Shown here: positions 1-13,000 of the stretch, one piece after another
Layout: every line of letters starts with the position of its first letter
Numbering within the stretch: position 1 is the first letter of the stretch
NCBI GenBank assembly: GCA_002633005.1
Contig: NMRA01000542.1
Coordinates: forward strand, 224,691 to 288,690
From: Phoronis australis
Taxonomy: Eukaryota > Phoronida > Phoronidae
Length of the DNA: 64,000 nt
Direction: 5' to 3'
Program-made: the position numbers and the translations under genes
The notes under the pieces: generated by a model
The model's database searches: none
Seen by the model: only the letters and a program-made list of their open reading frames with translations
What the model was told of the DNA's origin: nothing

Positions 1-505
1 CTTTACCATTTTGAAATTAACTGAAAAGCAAAACACGGGTGGTCGGTAGCCAATCAGTGGGTGTTTAAAAATAATTTTGCTTAGTTTGGTGTTGGCGTTT
101 ACATGAGTATGAGTGATTTCTCGAAGGTTTGAGAATATCTAAAAAAATCATTTTTGATGTTTCTCACAAAAATACAGAAATACCTCAAAAATACTTGGCT
201 GAAAGTTGCTAGAAAAAATGAAGGTGTAATTCCTGGATAGGCATCTCTGGCGATGTGACACTTCAAGTTAATATTGTAAAATTTAGCTTCAGATCAAACT
301 TAATCCAGAAGTCACCCATCTATGACACATGTGACATGTATACTGTCTGATTTCTTTGTTTTGATTGTAAAGTTTTAATATTATATGTGTGTCCAACGAA
401 GTATAATTCAGTAGTAGTGCGATAAACATTGTGTTGCATTTCCTTTAAAAACATGGCTTTGCGTGCGTGCTTATTTTTAAGTGTGAAATGTTTTGTTTTT
501 AACAG
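1..505. other. Intron of UBXN1 upstream of the first visible exon
   Basis: AT-rich, with no exon I can support. It ends in a good acceptor, a T-rich tract followed by aacag, at 505. I read it as the intron before the first visible UBXN1 exon. Confidence 0.5.
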
Positions 506-3500
506 GCAAAAAGTGAGAGAACAGATCGAAAAAGACAAAAGAGACAGAGCATTGAAGGTACTGCGCGTGAAGAACATTTTCTTCTTTCTTGTCTGTCCTT
601 CCGGTCCCTACAAGGATAAACAACCCACAATTACCGTGCATTCATGTATTTAGGCCCATATGCCTTTAACTGAAATAATGTTTTTCTAATAAAATTTTTT
701 CACTGAATAATGTTTGCATGCCCCTCAGCTATGGGGTGGCAGGCTTGTGTTTCTTGTTCAATATTAATGCTTTTTATTTAATAAGTGACTCAAAAAGTAA
801 GTGAACATTCAGTGTAAATGAACTTTATACTGTTTCTCTTAGTTTGGCAAAAAGTCAAGTGAACATTCGGTGTAAATGAACTTTATACTGTTTCTCTTAG
901 TTTGGCAAAAAGTCAAGTGAACCTGCACCAGCTGCTGCTCCCACCGCTGTCTCATCTCAGGTAGCGCCATCTGGCGGGGCACAGACGAAAGAATATAATA
1001 ACTGCAGGCTACAGGTATATACTGATGCCTATTGGAATACATATTAAGTGTGCATTCGTGACTGTTTCTGCTGTTGGCCATCACAAGTTTGACGTAAAGT
1101 TGTAGAACCACTTGTGTTCAATATATTGTGTTCAAGAGTTAGAAAACTGTTAGCAGTGCAGAAAACTATTGATGATGGAATGGGGGTGAAGTCAGTCTCC
1201 CATATTTGGAAATGTTCCATGAACGTAAAAACTTTGTTATCATCATCCTTAAACGTTACGTAGTAATGGCATTGCTTGTCACAACTGTTTATTGATTACT
1301 GTAGACCTAAGCATAATGTAAAAGGTTCAACTATTAGTTGAATGTGCATAGTTTGGTTGGCTGCTCTTGTTGCCAGGTATTAGCTGACTTACGAAGAAAA
1401 CAAAGTGTTTAAAGCGTCGCATTTTTATTTGAATTTCCACCATTGTGATGCCACAATTCTAAAATGAGCAAGCAATTCTAAAATGAGCAAGCAATTCTAA
1501 AATGAGCAAGCAATTCTAAAATGAGCAAGCAATTCTAAAATGAGCAAGCTTGAGACCAGGTATGAAACATAATCCTGGCCCTGGATGAAATCGTTTTGCT
1601 AGAAATCAAACTTGAAAATATATTTGTCATCTACCGTTCTCCTTTAATAGGAACTTAAGATAATTGATTGTGTGCTTGATGTAGCCTCCAGTCTCATGTG
1701 GTAACCGTCTTTGCGTCCACTAACTGTATCGAACCATTCTTTGTTTACAGTGTGAAAGTAACCAGTGATGAAAATTCATTTTGGAAAGCGCCTAATTATA
1801 TAGACTTTATTGCCAAAATGAAAAATTTCAACTGTCCAGACTAGGAATCGAACCTAGGATTTCCTGTTTACTAGCTGGGCATTCTCACCTTTGACCTGTC
1901 AAGACCATGTCAGGAACAAGCAATCAGTTATAGCTGCAATGGTTACCAAGTCCATACACTCGGGACTAGAAAAAGGTCACTTGCAAGTTCGTGGCTGCTG
2001 TATGCCTGCCACTTGTAACTAGCTAGCAGTTTCCCATCAAGGCCACTAGGTGTCCTATCTGATTGACTGATGAAATGAGATGTAGTATTGTTGTAAATCA
2101 ACTGATTGCTGGAGGGCATAGAACAGGCATCCGAGATGTGCGTGAAACTTATGTTAGTTCGAAAATGTTGAAGGACTCTGAAAAGGTTTGGTTTTCCAAA
2201 AGTAGATGTGAAATGTGTAGGAGAAGCAATGTTTGGTGTAGCACCAAACTCTGACCATTTTTGGAGTAATGAGCTAGCACCTCTTTATTACAGATACGAT
2301 TGACTGATGGCAAAGCAATCAACCAAACATTCAATGCTAAAGAGCAGCTAGCAGCCGTGCGACTGTTTGTTGAACTGAATCGCACTGATGGCTCATCGGA
2401 ACCATTCACCTTCATGACGACATTCCCTCGAAAGGTGTTCTCACTTGACGATATGGAAAGGCCGCTGTCAGACTTAGGTTTGGGTAGTATTCATTCAGAA
2501 AGATTTTGACTGCATAAAGTCACATTTCAGATCTTCCCTGCAATCTTTTTTGTAGACGGTTTGGGTGGATTATTTTTACATTAAATTTCAATTTTCAGTT
2601 CCTTTGTAAAATCATAATCTTTTATTACCAACATTCAACATTTCAAAAAAAGCAATGCACACTATTTTACCTAACTTGCCTCTCTTGTGAAATACTAATT
2701 TAAATAATACATTCTCGTCACTCGAGATATAGGAAATAAGAGTAAAGTTTGATAGTTACCAAGCAGTTGAAATTTTGCCATGTTAAATTAACAAATTGTC
2801 CCTTGGTCTGGGGTCTGTGTCATGAAAAGTCAGAAATTTGGTCTTGTACTCCACACAGTTATTTCTGAAAAATAATTAAATCTCGAGCAAAAGTGCTAAG
2901 TATTCGAGAATATCCATATAACTGCTGGTTATTGAGAAAATTTATACAAGCTATTTCTAGACTGTGATGTCCTCGTAGTTACTTACTAGCTAGACTGTGA
3001 TGTCCTCATAATTACTTGGCTAGACTGTGATGTCCTCGTAGTTACTTGGCTAGACTGTGATGTCCTCACAATTACTGGCTAGACTGTGATGTCCTCACAA
3101 TTACTGGCTAGACTGTGATGTCCTCGTAATTACTTGGCTAGACTGTGATGTCCTCATAATTACTGGCTAGACTGCGATGTCCTCATAATTACTTGGCTAG
3201 ACTCTGATGTCCTCATAATTACTGGCTAGACTGTTTTCGGTAATTGCGAAGTTGGAGCGCAAGACCAAATTTTTATCTCAAGTCTTAAGGTTATCTAGGA
3301 CCTTAATAAACGATCTCAACTCTAAGTCAAATATAGAAAAACTATGCCTTTTCAACCATTAAAAGTACATGTTTTCTGAAAGAAGAATAGTGATCGAGGA
3401 TTCTAATTATTATTGTCATGTGACCACGTTTTTTAAGTCAAATTTTCATGTGCAAGATAGGTACATTCGTAGCAAAATGACCATCCAGACAATTATACTA

Positions 3501-3805
3501 AAACTTTTTTTAAAAGAAAACTTTAAATAATGTCTCAAATATCCTGTTAAGATTTTGCTTTAAAATGCCTAGTTTATGAGTTCCAAGTGATATATACGAA
3601 TAAGACCTCTATTTTTGTTTACAAATTAAAATGCCTTGTGTTTTGCAAGTTAATTTGGCATAAAATCCAAACTTTAAGTGAATAATTAAAAATTCCTAAC
3701 AACTTTTCATGACTCTCCTGATGTAATAATTGGCATATAATATAGTTCATGTTGTTTCCAGGTTTAGCGCCATCTGCTGTGCTAATATTGACAAAGCCAC
3801 AGTGA
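506..3805 (+). CDS. UBXN1: UBXN1 (SAKS1-like UBX-domain protein), 3' part; 5' end outside window
   Basis: Four exons at 506-557, 901-1014, 2294-2477 and 3762-3805 (stop TGA 3803-3805) join in frame with GT-AG introns of matching phase: 52 nt entering in phase 2, 114 nt, 184 nt, 44 nt. They encode about 131 C-terminal residues. The first exon is a charged helix (KVREQIEKDKRDRALK) like the coiled coil before the UBX domain of UBXN1. The second is an Ala/Pro/Ser linker ending EYNNCRLQ. The third and fourth are the UBX domain, with landmarks IRLTDGKAINQTF, EQLAAVRLFVELNR, the FPRK loop (S3/R4 type p97-binding turn) and the ending LGLAPSAVLILTKPQ. This matches the C-terminus of human UBXN1 (EYDQCRIQVRLPDG..., AREQLAAVRLYVEL, GFPRRAFS, LGLVPSAVLIV). 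UBX proteins are cytosolic cofactors of p97/VCP; UBXN1 also has an N-terminal UBA, which is not in the window. The identification is from remembered family sequence and is strong. Confidence 0.9.
792..920 (+). repeat. 58-bp tandem duplication spanning a UBXN1 splice acceptor
   Basis: About 2.3 copies of a 58 bp unit run directly into UBXN1 exon 901-1014. The unit includes a polypyrimidine stretch, the acceptor AG and the first codons of the exon (TTTGGCAAAAAGTCAAGTGAA). The acceptor AG therefore occurs at both 841-842 and 899-900. Splicing to the upstream AG would read F-G-K-K-S-S-E-H-S-V and then stop at TAA. Only the downstream AG (exon start 901) keeps the frame. Confidence 0.85.
1454..1548. 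repeat. 19-bp minisatellite, five copies
   Basis: Five exact head-to-tail copies of CAATTCTAAAATGAGCAAG inside the UBXN1 intron 1015-2293. The copies are identical, which suggests recent expansion. Confidence 0.95.
1830..2010 (-). mobile_element. tRNA-derived SINE or tRNA-like relic
   Basis: On the minus strand there is a perfect tRNA T-arm: stem CTAGG/CCTAG around the loop TTCGATT, which includes the box B core GGTTCGATTCC (about 1841-1856). The sequence 5' of it is only vaguely like a D-arm and has no good box A, so this is not a functional tRNA. It lies in the UBXN1 intron 1015-2293. Confidence 0.5.
2957..3235. repeat. 28-33 bp minisatellite, about nine copies
   Basis: Copies of TAGACTGTGATGTCCTC followed by a variable (G/A)TA(G/A)TTACTTGGC tail, with period drifting between 28 and 33 bp. 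It lies in the last UBXN1 intron (2478-3761). Confidence 0.9.
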
Positions 3806-4565
3806 CCTGCTGCAGGTGATCTGTTGCCAGAGGCCAAATGGTCGATTGCACCTTACAGTCATGCATCCTGGACTCCTGTGGTCAATTCAAGACATCAATT
3901 TCACATGCTGAACTTGTCTTGCATACAGCCTCTGTTGGCATTAGGGTCTGGTGAACATACCTGACATTATTTTCACCATTGGTCAATTAAGGATAAGGTC
4001 AACCAATGTACTTAAACCTGCTGAGCGTAAAAAGCATGCTTTCCCAAAATTAAGTAGTGCGACGCCAGTCATTATCCAGTTGATAAATGCGGGTTGTGAT
4101 CACCATGCCCACTGATCAAAATGTCACTCAAGCAGAACATTACTTTTGTTTGCAGTACAATTATGCTTCTATTTTCATACCTCATGAAGGTTGAAATTAT
4201 TGAGCAGCAATCAATATTTGTCACACAAAATTCAGGAAATGAGAGAAATAAAGTGACGTCCACTCACAGACTTACCCTAGAACAAGTTGCTCCTGGAACG
4301 AGTTGTCGCTAGGTTTGGGGGCTGTCTTGACGATATTTAATCTAGTGCAACTTGCCCCACTTGACATCTTACTCCACTGTACTAAGGAAGGGGAACTTAT
4401 CTTGCATCACTTCTAATTGTTGTGTGGCCACAAACTTTTGGCAAGGAGGAAGTAATTATTTGCTGCAGTTACATACCGACTGGTCATCTTTTACTTGCCA
4501 GACTCACATTAGCTGTTCATTGTCATGTACAGAGCAAGAACTTCCACCATACCCTAGTTACCAGA

Positions 4566-4587
4566 TGTGTGTGTATGTGTGTTTGTG

Positions 4588-4631
<44 letters not shown>

Positions 4632-4642
4632 TGTGTGTGTGA
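4566..4642. repeat. GT / GCGT microsatellite
   Basis: A run of TGTG passes into GCGTGCGT and back to TGTG. It is open in all + frames, which gives spurious Cys/Val/Ala-rich ORFs. Confidence 0.95.
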
Positions 4643-5819
4643 GGACGCTCCACTTAAAGCGGGGCAACTTGCACTAGTGCAAATTGTTCTAGTGTAAGTC
4701 TGTTTGGACGAGACTTCAAGATGTACTTGTATGCTCCCAAGTATGCTAATGTGTACCAGGAACTGAACGACATTGCTATTTGAATATTCTCTGTGGTAAA
4801 CAAAGTGCAGTTGTATTTATTGACAACTTGTAAATGTGAAAAGAAAAAAAATCTGCAAATAGGTTACCTTTGTACTAATGACGTACCTCGCAGACTCGCA
4901 TTGCCTGCATCATGCATATTATTTACCAACACCACGTCCGGGTATTTATTGGACACGATTTAATGATTTACAGCAAATCATTCTGACACAAACATTTTGG
5001 CATTTTTCAACCTACTTCTTATTCACATCGTTACTACATGTCGTGTTTCTAACTTATTTGACCACGTAATCAGAGATAAGTTATTAGCGTGCAAGTTTCA
5101 CTTTAAGGCAATCAGACTATACCTTAGTTTTGTTAAAAATCTAACCAAATGGCCTCATTTTCAAGTACTTCGCCAGACTGTATTGCTTATGGAGGCTGGA
5201 TGCGTGACAAATCCTGAACAAGGGTCATCCATCTGTTGCCGTAACTCCCATGCATTTTGCTATTTACTGCAGTGCAATGTCTAGGATATCACTTTACATA
5301 CCTAGACTTCATTTCCAGTAGTTTTGTATATATTCAGTTGAGAATGCTCAATAATAATCCGTCATGTTATTGTTTGAAAAAAATGACACCTCTTTACTCA
5401 CACATTGTTTTCATGGTTATTTGAAGGTGTGGACAGAATTAACAAAATTAAACATTTTAGGGGAAACTGTACTGGCTTTAGAGGATTGCAACGTCAAAGT
5501 GGCTGGATTTTATACAGTTCAAGGGGGAGTCCATGCGTGCACCCAGCGTAAATATAGGGGGGCTCGAATTCTTCTGAATAATCAACGAGGACTAAAAAAA
5601 ACTGGGCCACTAGGTTCAGTCCTGCCAATCGTGCATATGTGCCGAATTCCTGTGGACTTTTGTCTCGTTTACTCAGACTTTTTGTTTCACTGCCCAATTA
5701 ACCAAATTGGGGGCTCATTTGAGCCCCCCTGGGGGGTGCGCCCATGGATTCAGTCATTGCCAATTTCATTCCTGTAATCATAATGTTCTCATTTAGCTCT
5801 TTGAGTGAAGCAATGTTAT

Positions 5820-5902
5820 GCAGGACCTTATCGAGGTTAAGCAGGACCTTATCGAGGTTATGGAGGACCTTATCGAGGTTATGCAGGACCTTATCAATAT
5901 GT
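5820..5902. repeat. 21-bp minisatellite, about four copies
   Basis: Head-to-tail copies of CAGGACCTTATCGAGGTTA plus 2 bp. The unit length is a multiple of three, so one frame reads a repeated RTLSRL(W/C/S) string. No gene context supports translation. Confidence 0.9.
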
Positions 5903-7086
5903 CTGTGTATTGAACCAAGTGTCTACAAAATTGGAGATTTTAACCGTGATAAGTACATATTTTCTGAAAGTAGAAATTCTATAGATTTTTTGCCAATCTA
6001 TCATAAATCAGTCACGTGACAATTTTATTGGTAAAATTTAGCAAAAAGAATTAAGGTACATTGACTGCAAAACAGCTGTATCAGTTCGGTAACCAAATTT
6101 TATTCGAGATGAAATGTCAAAAATGCTGTAACATTATCGTTTTGTTTTATGCAACTTTTCGTTGATTTTTTTCACAAACTAAGTTGCATCATGCAAAAGT
6201 GGAACATTTCTAACAGTACCTAAAGCATCATATCTGAGAGTTTCACATGATTCTGATCAGCTATTTGAGATGTGATGTTCTGAAGTTAGCCAAATTTAGA
6301 ATTTTTCTTGGGTCCTACATAACCTTAAAATTTGTCAGTTAAACTCAGCTACCGACAGCTGTTGTAATGTAGCTATCACATGAGATGAACTCAAAATGTG
6401 ATGCTTTGTCACCAAAGTGGTTTTCATTGTAATGCTGTATTTTGTACGATTCCAATAAACTGTCAATGATTTCCTGTTTTTATTTACACATAGATTGAAC
6501 TTACGATGCTTATTGTGTCGCAAACTGGAGAAATAAGAATCTGTGATTAGCAATGAAGTTGCAAAATATCAACAAGGTTATCTGGTGCATTTAGCCTTTG
6601 TCAGCTTCTCGCAAGAAAATGGCCCTTATCATGTAAACACATTTAAAATTTGCAAGTACTGAAGAATGGCGTACAAACATTGTATGTGAAACAACTGGTG
6701 ACAATTGAAAACACTGTCTTGTTTTTTGACTTTCAATTCTGGTTGTTTTGATATTAGTTCCAGATTTCCTTTAGTGATAAAACTACTTCCCTTTTTGTTG
6801 ACAACAAGATAAAGTGATAAAAACACATCTGCAAGTGCAAACAGAAGACCTTTAAGTTGAGCTGTTCTGCTCTTTGTGCATTCAAAATGACTCGTTGTGA
6901 CTTGATAAATTCGGCACTTGCTGTGACATCGGAGCTTGTTCACAATAGTTTGCAAGTGAGCACCACCCTGTAGCCGGTTTAGTTTTATGAAAGCAAAAAT
7001 TTGCGTGTCAACACCAAGCATCTTTTGAGAGGCACCACAAGCTGCAATGTTTGAAGACTGGTGAATGGCAATAAGTGTCAAATTCT

Positions 7087-10000
7087 TCAGTCCAGCATAT
7101 TGTACTCCATCATCAACTCGAAATCTTTGTAACTAATTCGTCCATCCCAGTCTGTATCAATTTCTCTGAAATAATTTACAACATGATGGCTTAGTCTAGC
7201 AAAAACAATAGATTAGTGTAAAGTGGTTATTTCTGTATTGACGTACTTGTCAGGGTTACCACTCATAAATTGAAAATCTCAAAAATCAGAGGCAAGGCAT
7301 TCAAGTTTCGAAACTGCGAATTCTGAGCTAATGAGCAGGGAGTTGCATTTATGTTATCCGACAAAGATATCATAAAACAAACAACTGGGCAATGATAGAC
7401 GCTGTGTGAACAGTGCGTTACAGGCAAGCGAATTGCATTAATTTTGAGAACAGCAGTGAGCATTCACTGAGGTAGGGTTCTTTGAAACCAAAAGTCTGGA
7501 CAGCACATTAAGTTAATATGGTAAGTGTATTACTGAGCATAGATTTTTGAAAGTTAAAATTGGAAAATTAGAGGCGGGGCGTTTAGTCAAACATCGGTGT
7601 TAAAGCTGACAAGTTCGTTACACTGCATAAACNGAATTAGTTCATGAGTTAATTGTATGTTTCAGTCCATCCAGTCAACAAAACGATTGCTCAATGAGTA
7701 TAATATCTTATATTTTGTGATTAAGTACTTCCAATGTTGAGGGTACTTCATAGCACAACTGACTGCATACATTGGCTCTAACTATGACATAGACCGAAAA
7801 ATTCCAATTCAAATATTGTATCCACCCTCGTACAGTATAAGTCCACTCCCAACTTTTTATTTTTTAGCGTATAAACCCACACACTCAGGCATAAACTCAC
7901 CCTCTTACACCCCGGCTCACATCAATTTATCCCGACTTCTCTTGTTTGCACCCTGTCGGTCGACAGGTGTGCTCACGTAAAACTATCTCAGAAAACGGAC
8001 TCCAAATCGTGTGTTAATTGCAAGCACGTATCATGCAAAGCTTGATTCACATCCTAGGTCATCGGATACAGTGTGTCACTGCATGTAATGAAAAGACCCA
8101 TGAGTTTAGGCACAAATGTTCAGTACAAGCCTATCCATGTATAAGTCCATCCCAATTTTTTCAAGCTCCCAAATTACAAGCCTGTGGGCTTTTACCCAGA
8201 ATGATATGGTTACAAAACCAACTGAACCAAATTACTCACCGAAATGCAGATTCTATTGTGTGAGGGGGTATTTTCGGAGCTACTTGCAGGAATGCCTTTT
8301 TTAAATCTTCAACTGTTAAAAATCCACGGTCTGTGAAAAAAGAGTTTTAATCACTAAAAATGATAGAATACTGTTATTCATGTTCCCTAAAAACTTGACT
8401 ACTTGCCAACTACTATTTGGAAGTGAGTCACTAACAAAAACAAGTTACAAACCAACCGTGGCATAATTTTGAGTGGAGGATGATTATGAAAACAACCAAT
8501 CAGTTACATCCCATAAGTTACCACCATGAAATGTTTCCTTGAAGGTAAAACTGCCAAACATGCCATCTGAAAATTGCCACAATGATGCCACTGATGAATC
8601 TAAGATGTCACAAGGGAAGCAATTTCCAAAGGAAAATTGTTTCCAGCAGCCATAAAAATGAAACCTGACATCGATTTTTATGGATGGGTCTGGATAGGGG
8701 GCCCAAACCCGCTGCCCCCTTCAATCCATCCTTGAATACACTCAGTACAATTCAAAAAGTTGTACAAATGAACTTGTCAGCATGTAGGCAAATGGGCGTA
8801 AAATGATCATTACAGAACTGGCAGAATTTACCACGATATTTATTCTGACAACTTACAGCCCCTGAACTAAATTTGTGCATTGAACTAAACATTTTTATTG
8901 ACATTTGAAATTTTAATATTTGGCATCAATCTTACCTATTTTCATGATGTATTGATAGATATTAAGTTTAATTTCCAACCTAATATTCAGCTGCAGAATC
9001 AGGCTTTTGCCATTTCGTATACTGTGTAAGGGCCTTCGGCATTTGCTTTAAAGATGCTATGTCTCATTAATACCGTGAATATTCACAATTGTTTTCAAAT
9101 GTACATTATCAGTTGTGGTGTTTTCTATAAAAATTGCAATTTATTTTCAAATTGTTTCTTTTCCTGATTATACTTGAACACACAGTTCTACAGGAAGTCA
9201 CTAGGTGGCGCTTGCCGCAAATTTGAATATTCACGGTTTTAATGAGACATAGCATCTTTAATTTGCAGTTTGTCAGAAGGAAAGCATCACATACTCTTGT
9301 CTGAGAATAAAGATTGAGCACCTAATGTGAACAATTGGCTGGAAGAATAATAACTATCACATGAGCAGCGGACCATAGGGGGCTGGGGGAGCTGTAGCCT
9401 CCCCCCTTTTTTCAGTGCTGCGCTGCCCGTGTATTACTTTCAACTAGAAGAGCTTTTTACACAATGAGTGCATTGCTAATTTACCTTGACAAACAATGAA
9501 GTATCAGATCTCACTAATTTTAACTGCAACAAAATTCTTGTAAAATAAGAAAATTTTACTTCTACATCTATCTGTTCAAGAGGCACTACTCTTGGATTTG
9601 CCTGTTATTTGACACAAGCTCCAATTGTTTTTTGGACGAAGACTAAGTGGGCAGTGATAACTTACGAGGTGGTCATTTTCATATTTTAAATGTGAATTTT
9701 CTTGACAAAACCAGAAGCAGCACTTTGTAACAGAAAGCTTTTGTGCAGATGTCCAAAGATTTTACTTAATATGGCAAAAAAAATCTACAAGCAAAATCAA
9801 GATCAGTGCCTAGGGCAAGCTGCTGGTCTGTGTTGTCCTGTCTTACATTGTGAATCAAATGTCAGAAACATCTGCCGAATCTCTTCACAGGTGTCTTTGG
9901 CAGACATCTTTGATGACATCAGCTTGGTAAATGTTTCCATAGACATACCTACAAATAAAACAGTATTTCCATAGTCATACACATATGGTTAACTCTCTTC

Positions 10001-13000
10001 CAGATTTTGTCATGGTCAAGTACTGAGCAGCATTAAGACCACTTAGCCAAAATGTTGGACCATTCTTGACAAATCATCAAGTAACTGCAGTTAGTCCACA
10101 CAACGTCATGATTATTACAAATGTAAACACATGTGTGGATACTTGGCCAGGACCTGCTTCGTGAAACTGTCTTATGACAAGACCAAAATTTGTCCTCAGG
10201 ATCCCATTTCACAACTGCTGAAAAATGGTTTAGCCAAGTAATTACGAGCACACCAGTTTAGAAACAACTTTATAGCAGTTATGTGTCTATTTTCAGAAAC
10301 TTTGCACTTTTTCTCAAGTGAGATTTAATTATTTTTCAGAAACAGTTGTGTGGAGTGCAAGGCCAAATTTCAGTGTTAGTAAGACTTAAGTCACTTTTTA
10401 TGAAACAGATGTCTTATTTCAGATGAACGATTGTCTCACAGAACCTGAAGACACTAAGCAATGTTTCATACTTCATGAGAGATGTTGCGGTCACGTTTGT
10501 ACACAAGGAATATATGTGGACCAAAAACAGTCACTTACAGGGGTCTGACAGTTTGAGAACCAGTTTTCTTCATGGTCTAAATAAGAGGTGTCAAACTGGT
10601 TCTCAAAATGCTGGACGCCTGCAAGTGACTATTGCCCTGAACTGTGCTCACAAGGGCAAACCAGATAATCAGAGGGAATACACCGACTGTACAAATTACC
10701 CAGAATGCCATCATCATTGGGTTCAACAGTCTTGAATAGCTCGTTCACTTCCACCTTTGAAGGTTTATATCCAAATAAGGAGAGGACAGCAACTTTAATA
10801 TCCTCTTTTGTTAAATAGCCTTTGTGACTCTCATCACAACTATGAAAGACCTGAAAATGTAAACAGATGACGAAATATGTTACACACCACTAAAATGTTA
10901 TGTAGGACTCTACAAAAATGTGAACATTTGGCTGCTAACATCAGAAATTACTGATCACATTCAAATGAAATTTTCAGATATATGTTTTATACACTGCTCT
11001 CAAAACACTATTAGGATTGTTTTAAATGATCTACTTGTTCAACAGGAGACTGAGATAAAAAGTTTGACTGTTATGATTTTATGAAAAAACTCAAATATTT
11101 TATCAAAATGAAAATGAAATAATTTAGAAGAGTAAGAAATATGGCTATTTTTATTGATGTTATGAGATTTCGTTTTGATACATCTTATGAAGACATGGTC
11201 ACATGACCCAATCAGTGGCACATTGATCAAAAGTCGAAGATTGATTTAGACTACAAGCTTTCTATTTAAACACTAGTCTAAATTATGATTTGCTTGTAAT
11301 CTAAATCTTTATAAAATAACCCTAAGTTAAAGTTGAATTGTTGTCAAACTTTGCATGAAGCAAGTGTGAACATGCCTAACAAAGTGTGAACATGTCTTAC
11401 AAAGTGTGAACATGCCTTACAAAGTGTGAACATGTCTTACAAAGTGTGAACATGCCTTACAAAGTGTGAACATGCCTTACAAAGTGTGAACATGCCTTAC
11501 AAAGTGTGAACATGCCTTACAAAGTGTGAACATGCCTTACAAAGTGTGAACATGCCTTACAAAGTGTGAACATGCCTTACAAAGTGTGTTACATCGGCTA
11601 ACAGAACTAACACTTTAGGTGTTTCACACGATGACTGCGGGAAAGACTGTCCAATTCAAAACACAAAATTCAGTTCCTGACACAGAAGAAACCTGTCCTG
11701 CTTGAATAATGTTAAATTATAACTCATGGGAGGTACCAATGGTGAACCAACATGTGACAGAACCAGCTTTGAGTGAATTTGCCAAAAAAGGGTTGGTATC
11801 CTTTTAAGCAATTTGATTTCAGGTGAATACCTTGAAAAGTAAAGGCCAACATGGCAATACCCTTGACAACTAACTCCCATTTAGTCCATATTCCAGACAA
11901 CACCGGTTTTCCGTGGACTGATATCAATTTTTCTTTTGTTTTTTACGAAACCAAAGACGTGTTTAAAATTGCCAGTTTCTGTCCTTGACATTTCAATTTA
12001 TTTCAGCCAGTATTTTATTGCTATGAAGACAGCACCAATGTGATAACTGGCTTGTACAACACAATAGGACTACAGATCAACTTTGGTGATAACAAGGGTG
12101 AACGCCGCTTTTGCCTGGGTTGATGAAGAGAAGCCTTTTACAACTACAAGATACCATTGGGCAGAGAACTATTCCTAATGTTTGTCATATTGACAAGAAT
12201 CGCACCAATATGAATTACATGAATTTTAGAATGGTACCTCCTAGCACAGTCCGGTGGTGATAAGGGTCACTAGTCTATAGCCACAAGGTACCATTTTTTT
12301 CAGCACTAACCTCATGATGCTTTTTAGAGTTGAGGAATTTTGAACAAAATAGACAATTTAAAATGCCTTCCCACACTCAAGAGGCCAATAGCAAGATAGC
12401 ACCGCCAGTAGAGACAGTGGAGCTCCTATAGGCGCTTCATACGCCGGAAGCTTTCGGCAAATTATGCCTCGCACTGACTAAAACGTCAAAGTCACGTTGT
12501 TATAAATACCTTTTATGGATAAGATGACACCTTAGGAAGCCATCGATGTACTTAAGTCCTTCCGACTGGAACAAATACTTTTTAACACTGCGCGTGGCAA
12601 GTGGTATGACGTCATATCCCCTGGTGTGTGCAGAGTGAAAATGGCGAGTTACCGATTTTGGGAACTGAATGAGGGACTGCTTGAGGAAAAAGTTTGTTAA
12701 CGGGAGTACTTGTTCGAGTTGGAAGGAATTAAATACATCCATGGCCTCCTAAGGTGTCCCTCTAAGCGCAAAAGGTATTTATTACAACGTGACTGAATGT
12801 TTTAGTCAGTGCAAGACATAATTCGCCAAAAAGCTTCCAGCGTATGAAGCCTCTAGAGGAGCTCCACTGGCGGTGCCAGTAGGATGGTGGTTCACTAGTA
12901 GATAGCATCCAACCATCGATAGTGATCAATTAATATATAGTGCACAGCTGGTATACTAAATATTTTGACAATAGTCTTCATACAGCTAGCTGGCTGGATA

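Larger units (their letters stand above)
3806..7086. other. Intergenic region between convergent UBXN1 and EFCAB11
   Basis: No coding exon is supported here. It holds the presumed 3' UTRs of two convergent genes, a GT/GCGT microsatellite (4566-4642), a repeat copy at about 4986-5125 that recurs at 38930-39080, a 21-bp minisatellite (5820-5902) and a degenerate dispersed repeat (about 5915-6310). The longer open frames cross these repeats and show no domain. Confidence 0.6.

Noticed and set aside
1830-1900. Functional tRNA gene on the minus strand
   Set aside because: Only the T-arm is good; the acceptor stem, D-arm and anticodon arm cannot be formed.
2461-2509. UBXN1 exon 3 reading on to the stop at 2507
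   Set aside because: Splicing at 2477 to 3762 restores the conserved LGLAPSAVLIL ending of the UBX domain.
4352-4697. Cys/Val-rich ORFs near 4.5 kb
   Set aside because: They run through a GT/GCGT microsatellite that is open in all frames.
11361-11588. Regular repeat array as a CRISPR
   Set aside because: Units abut without spacers and the context is an animal intron; it is a minisatellite.
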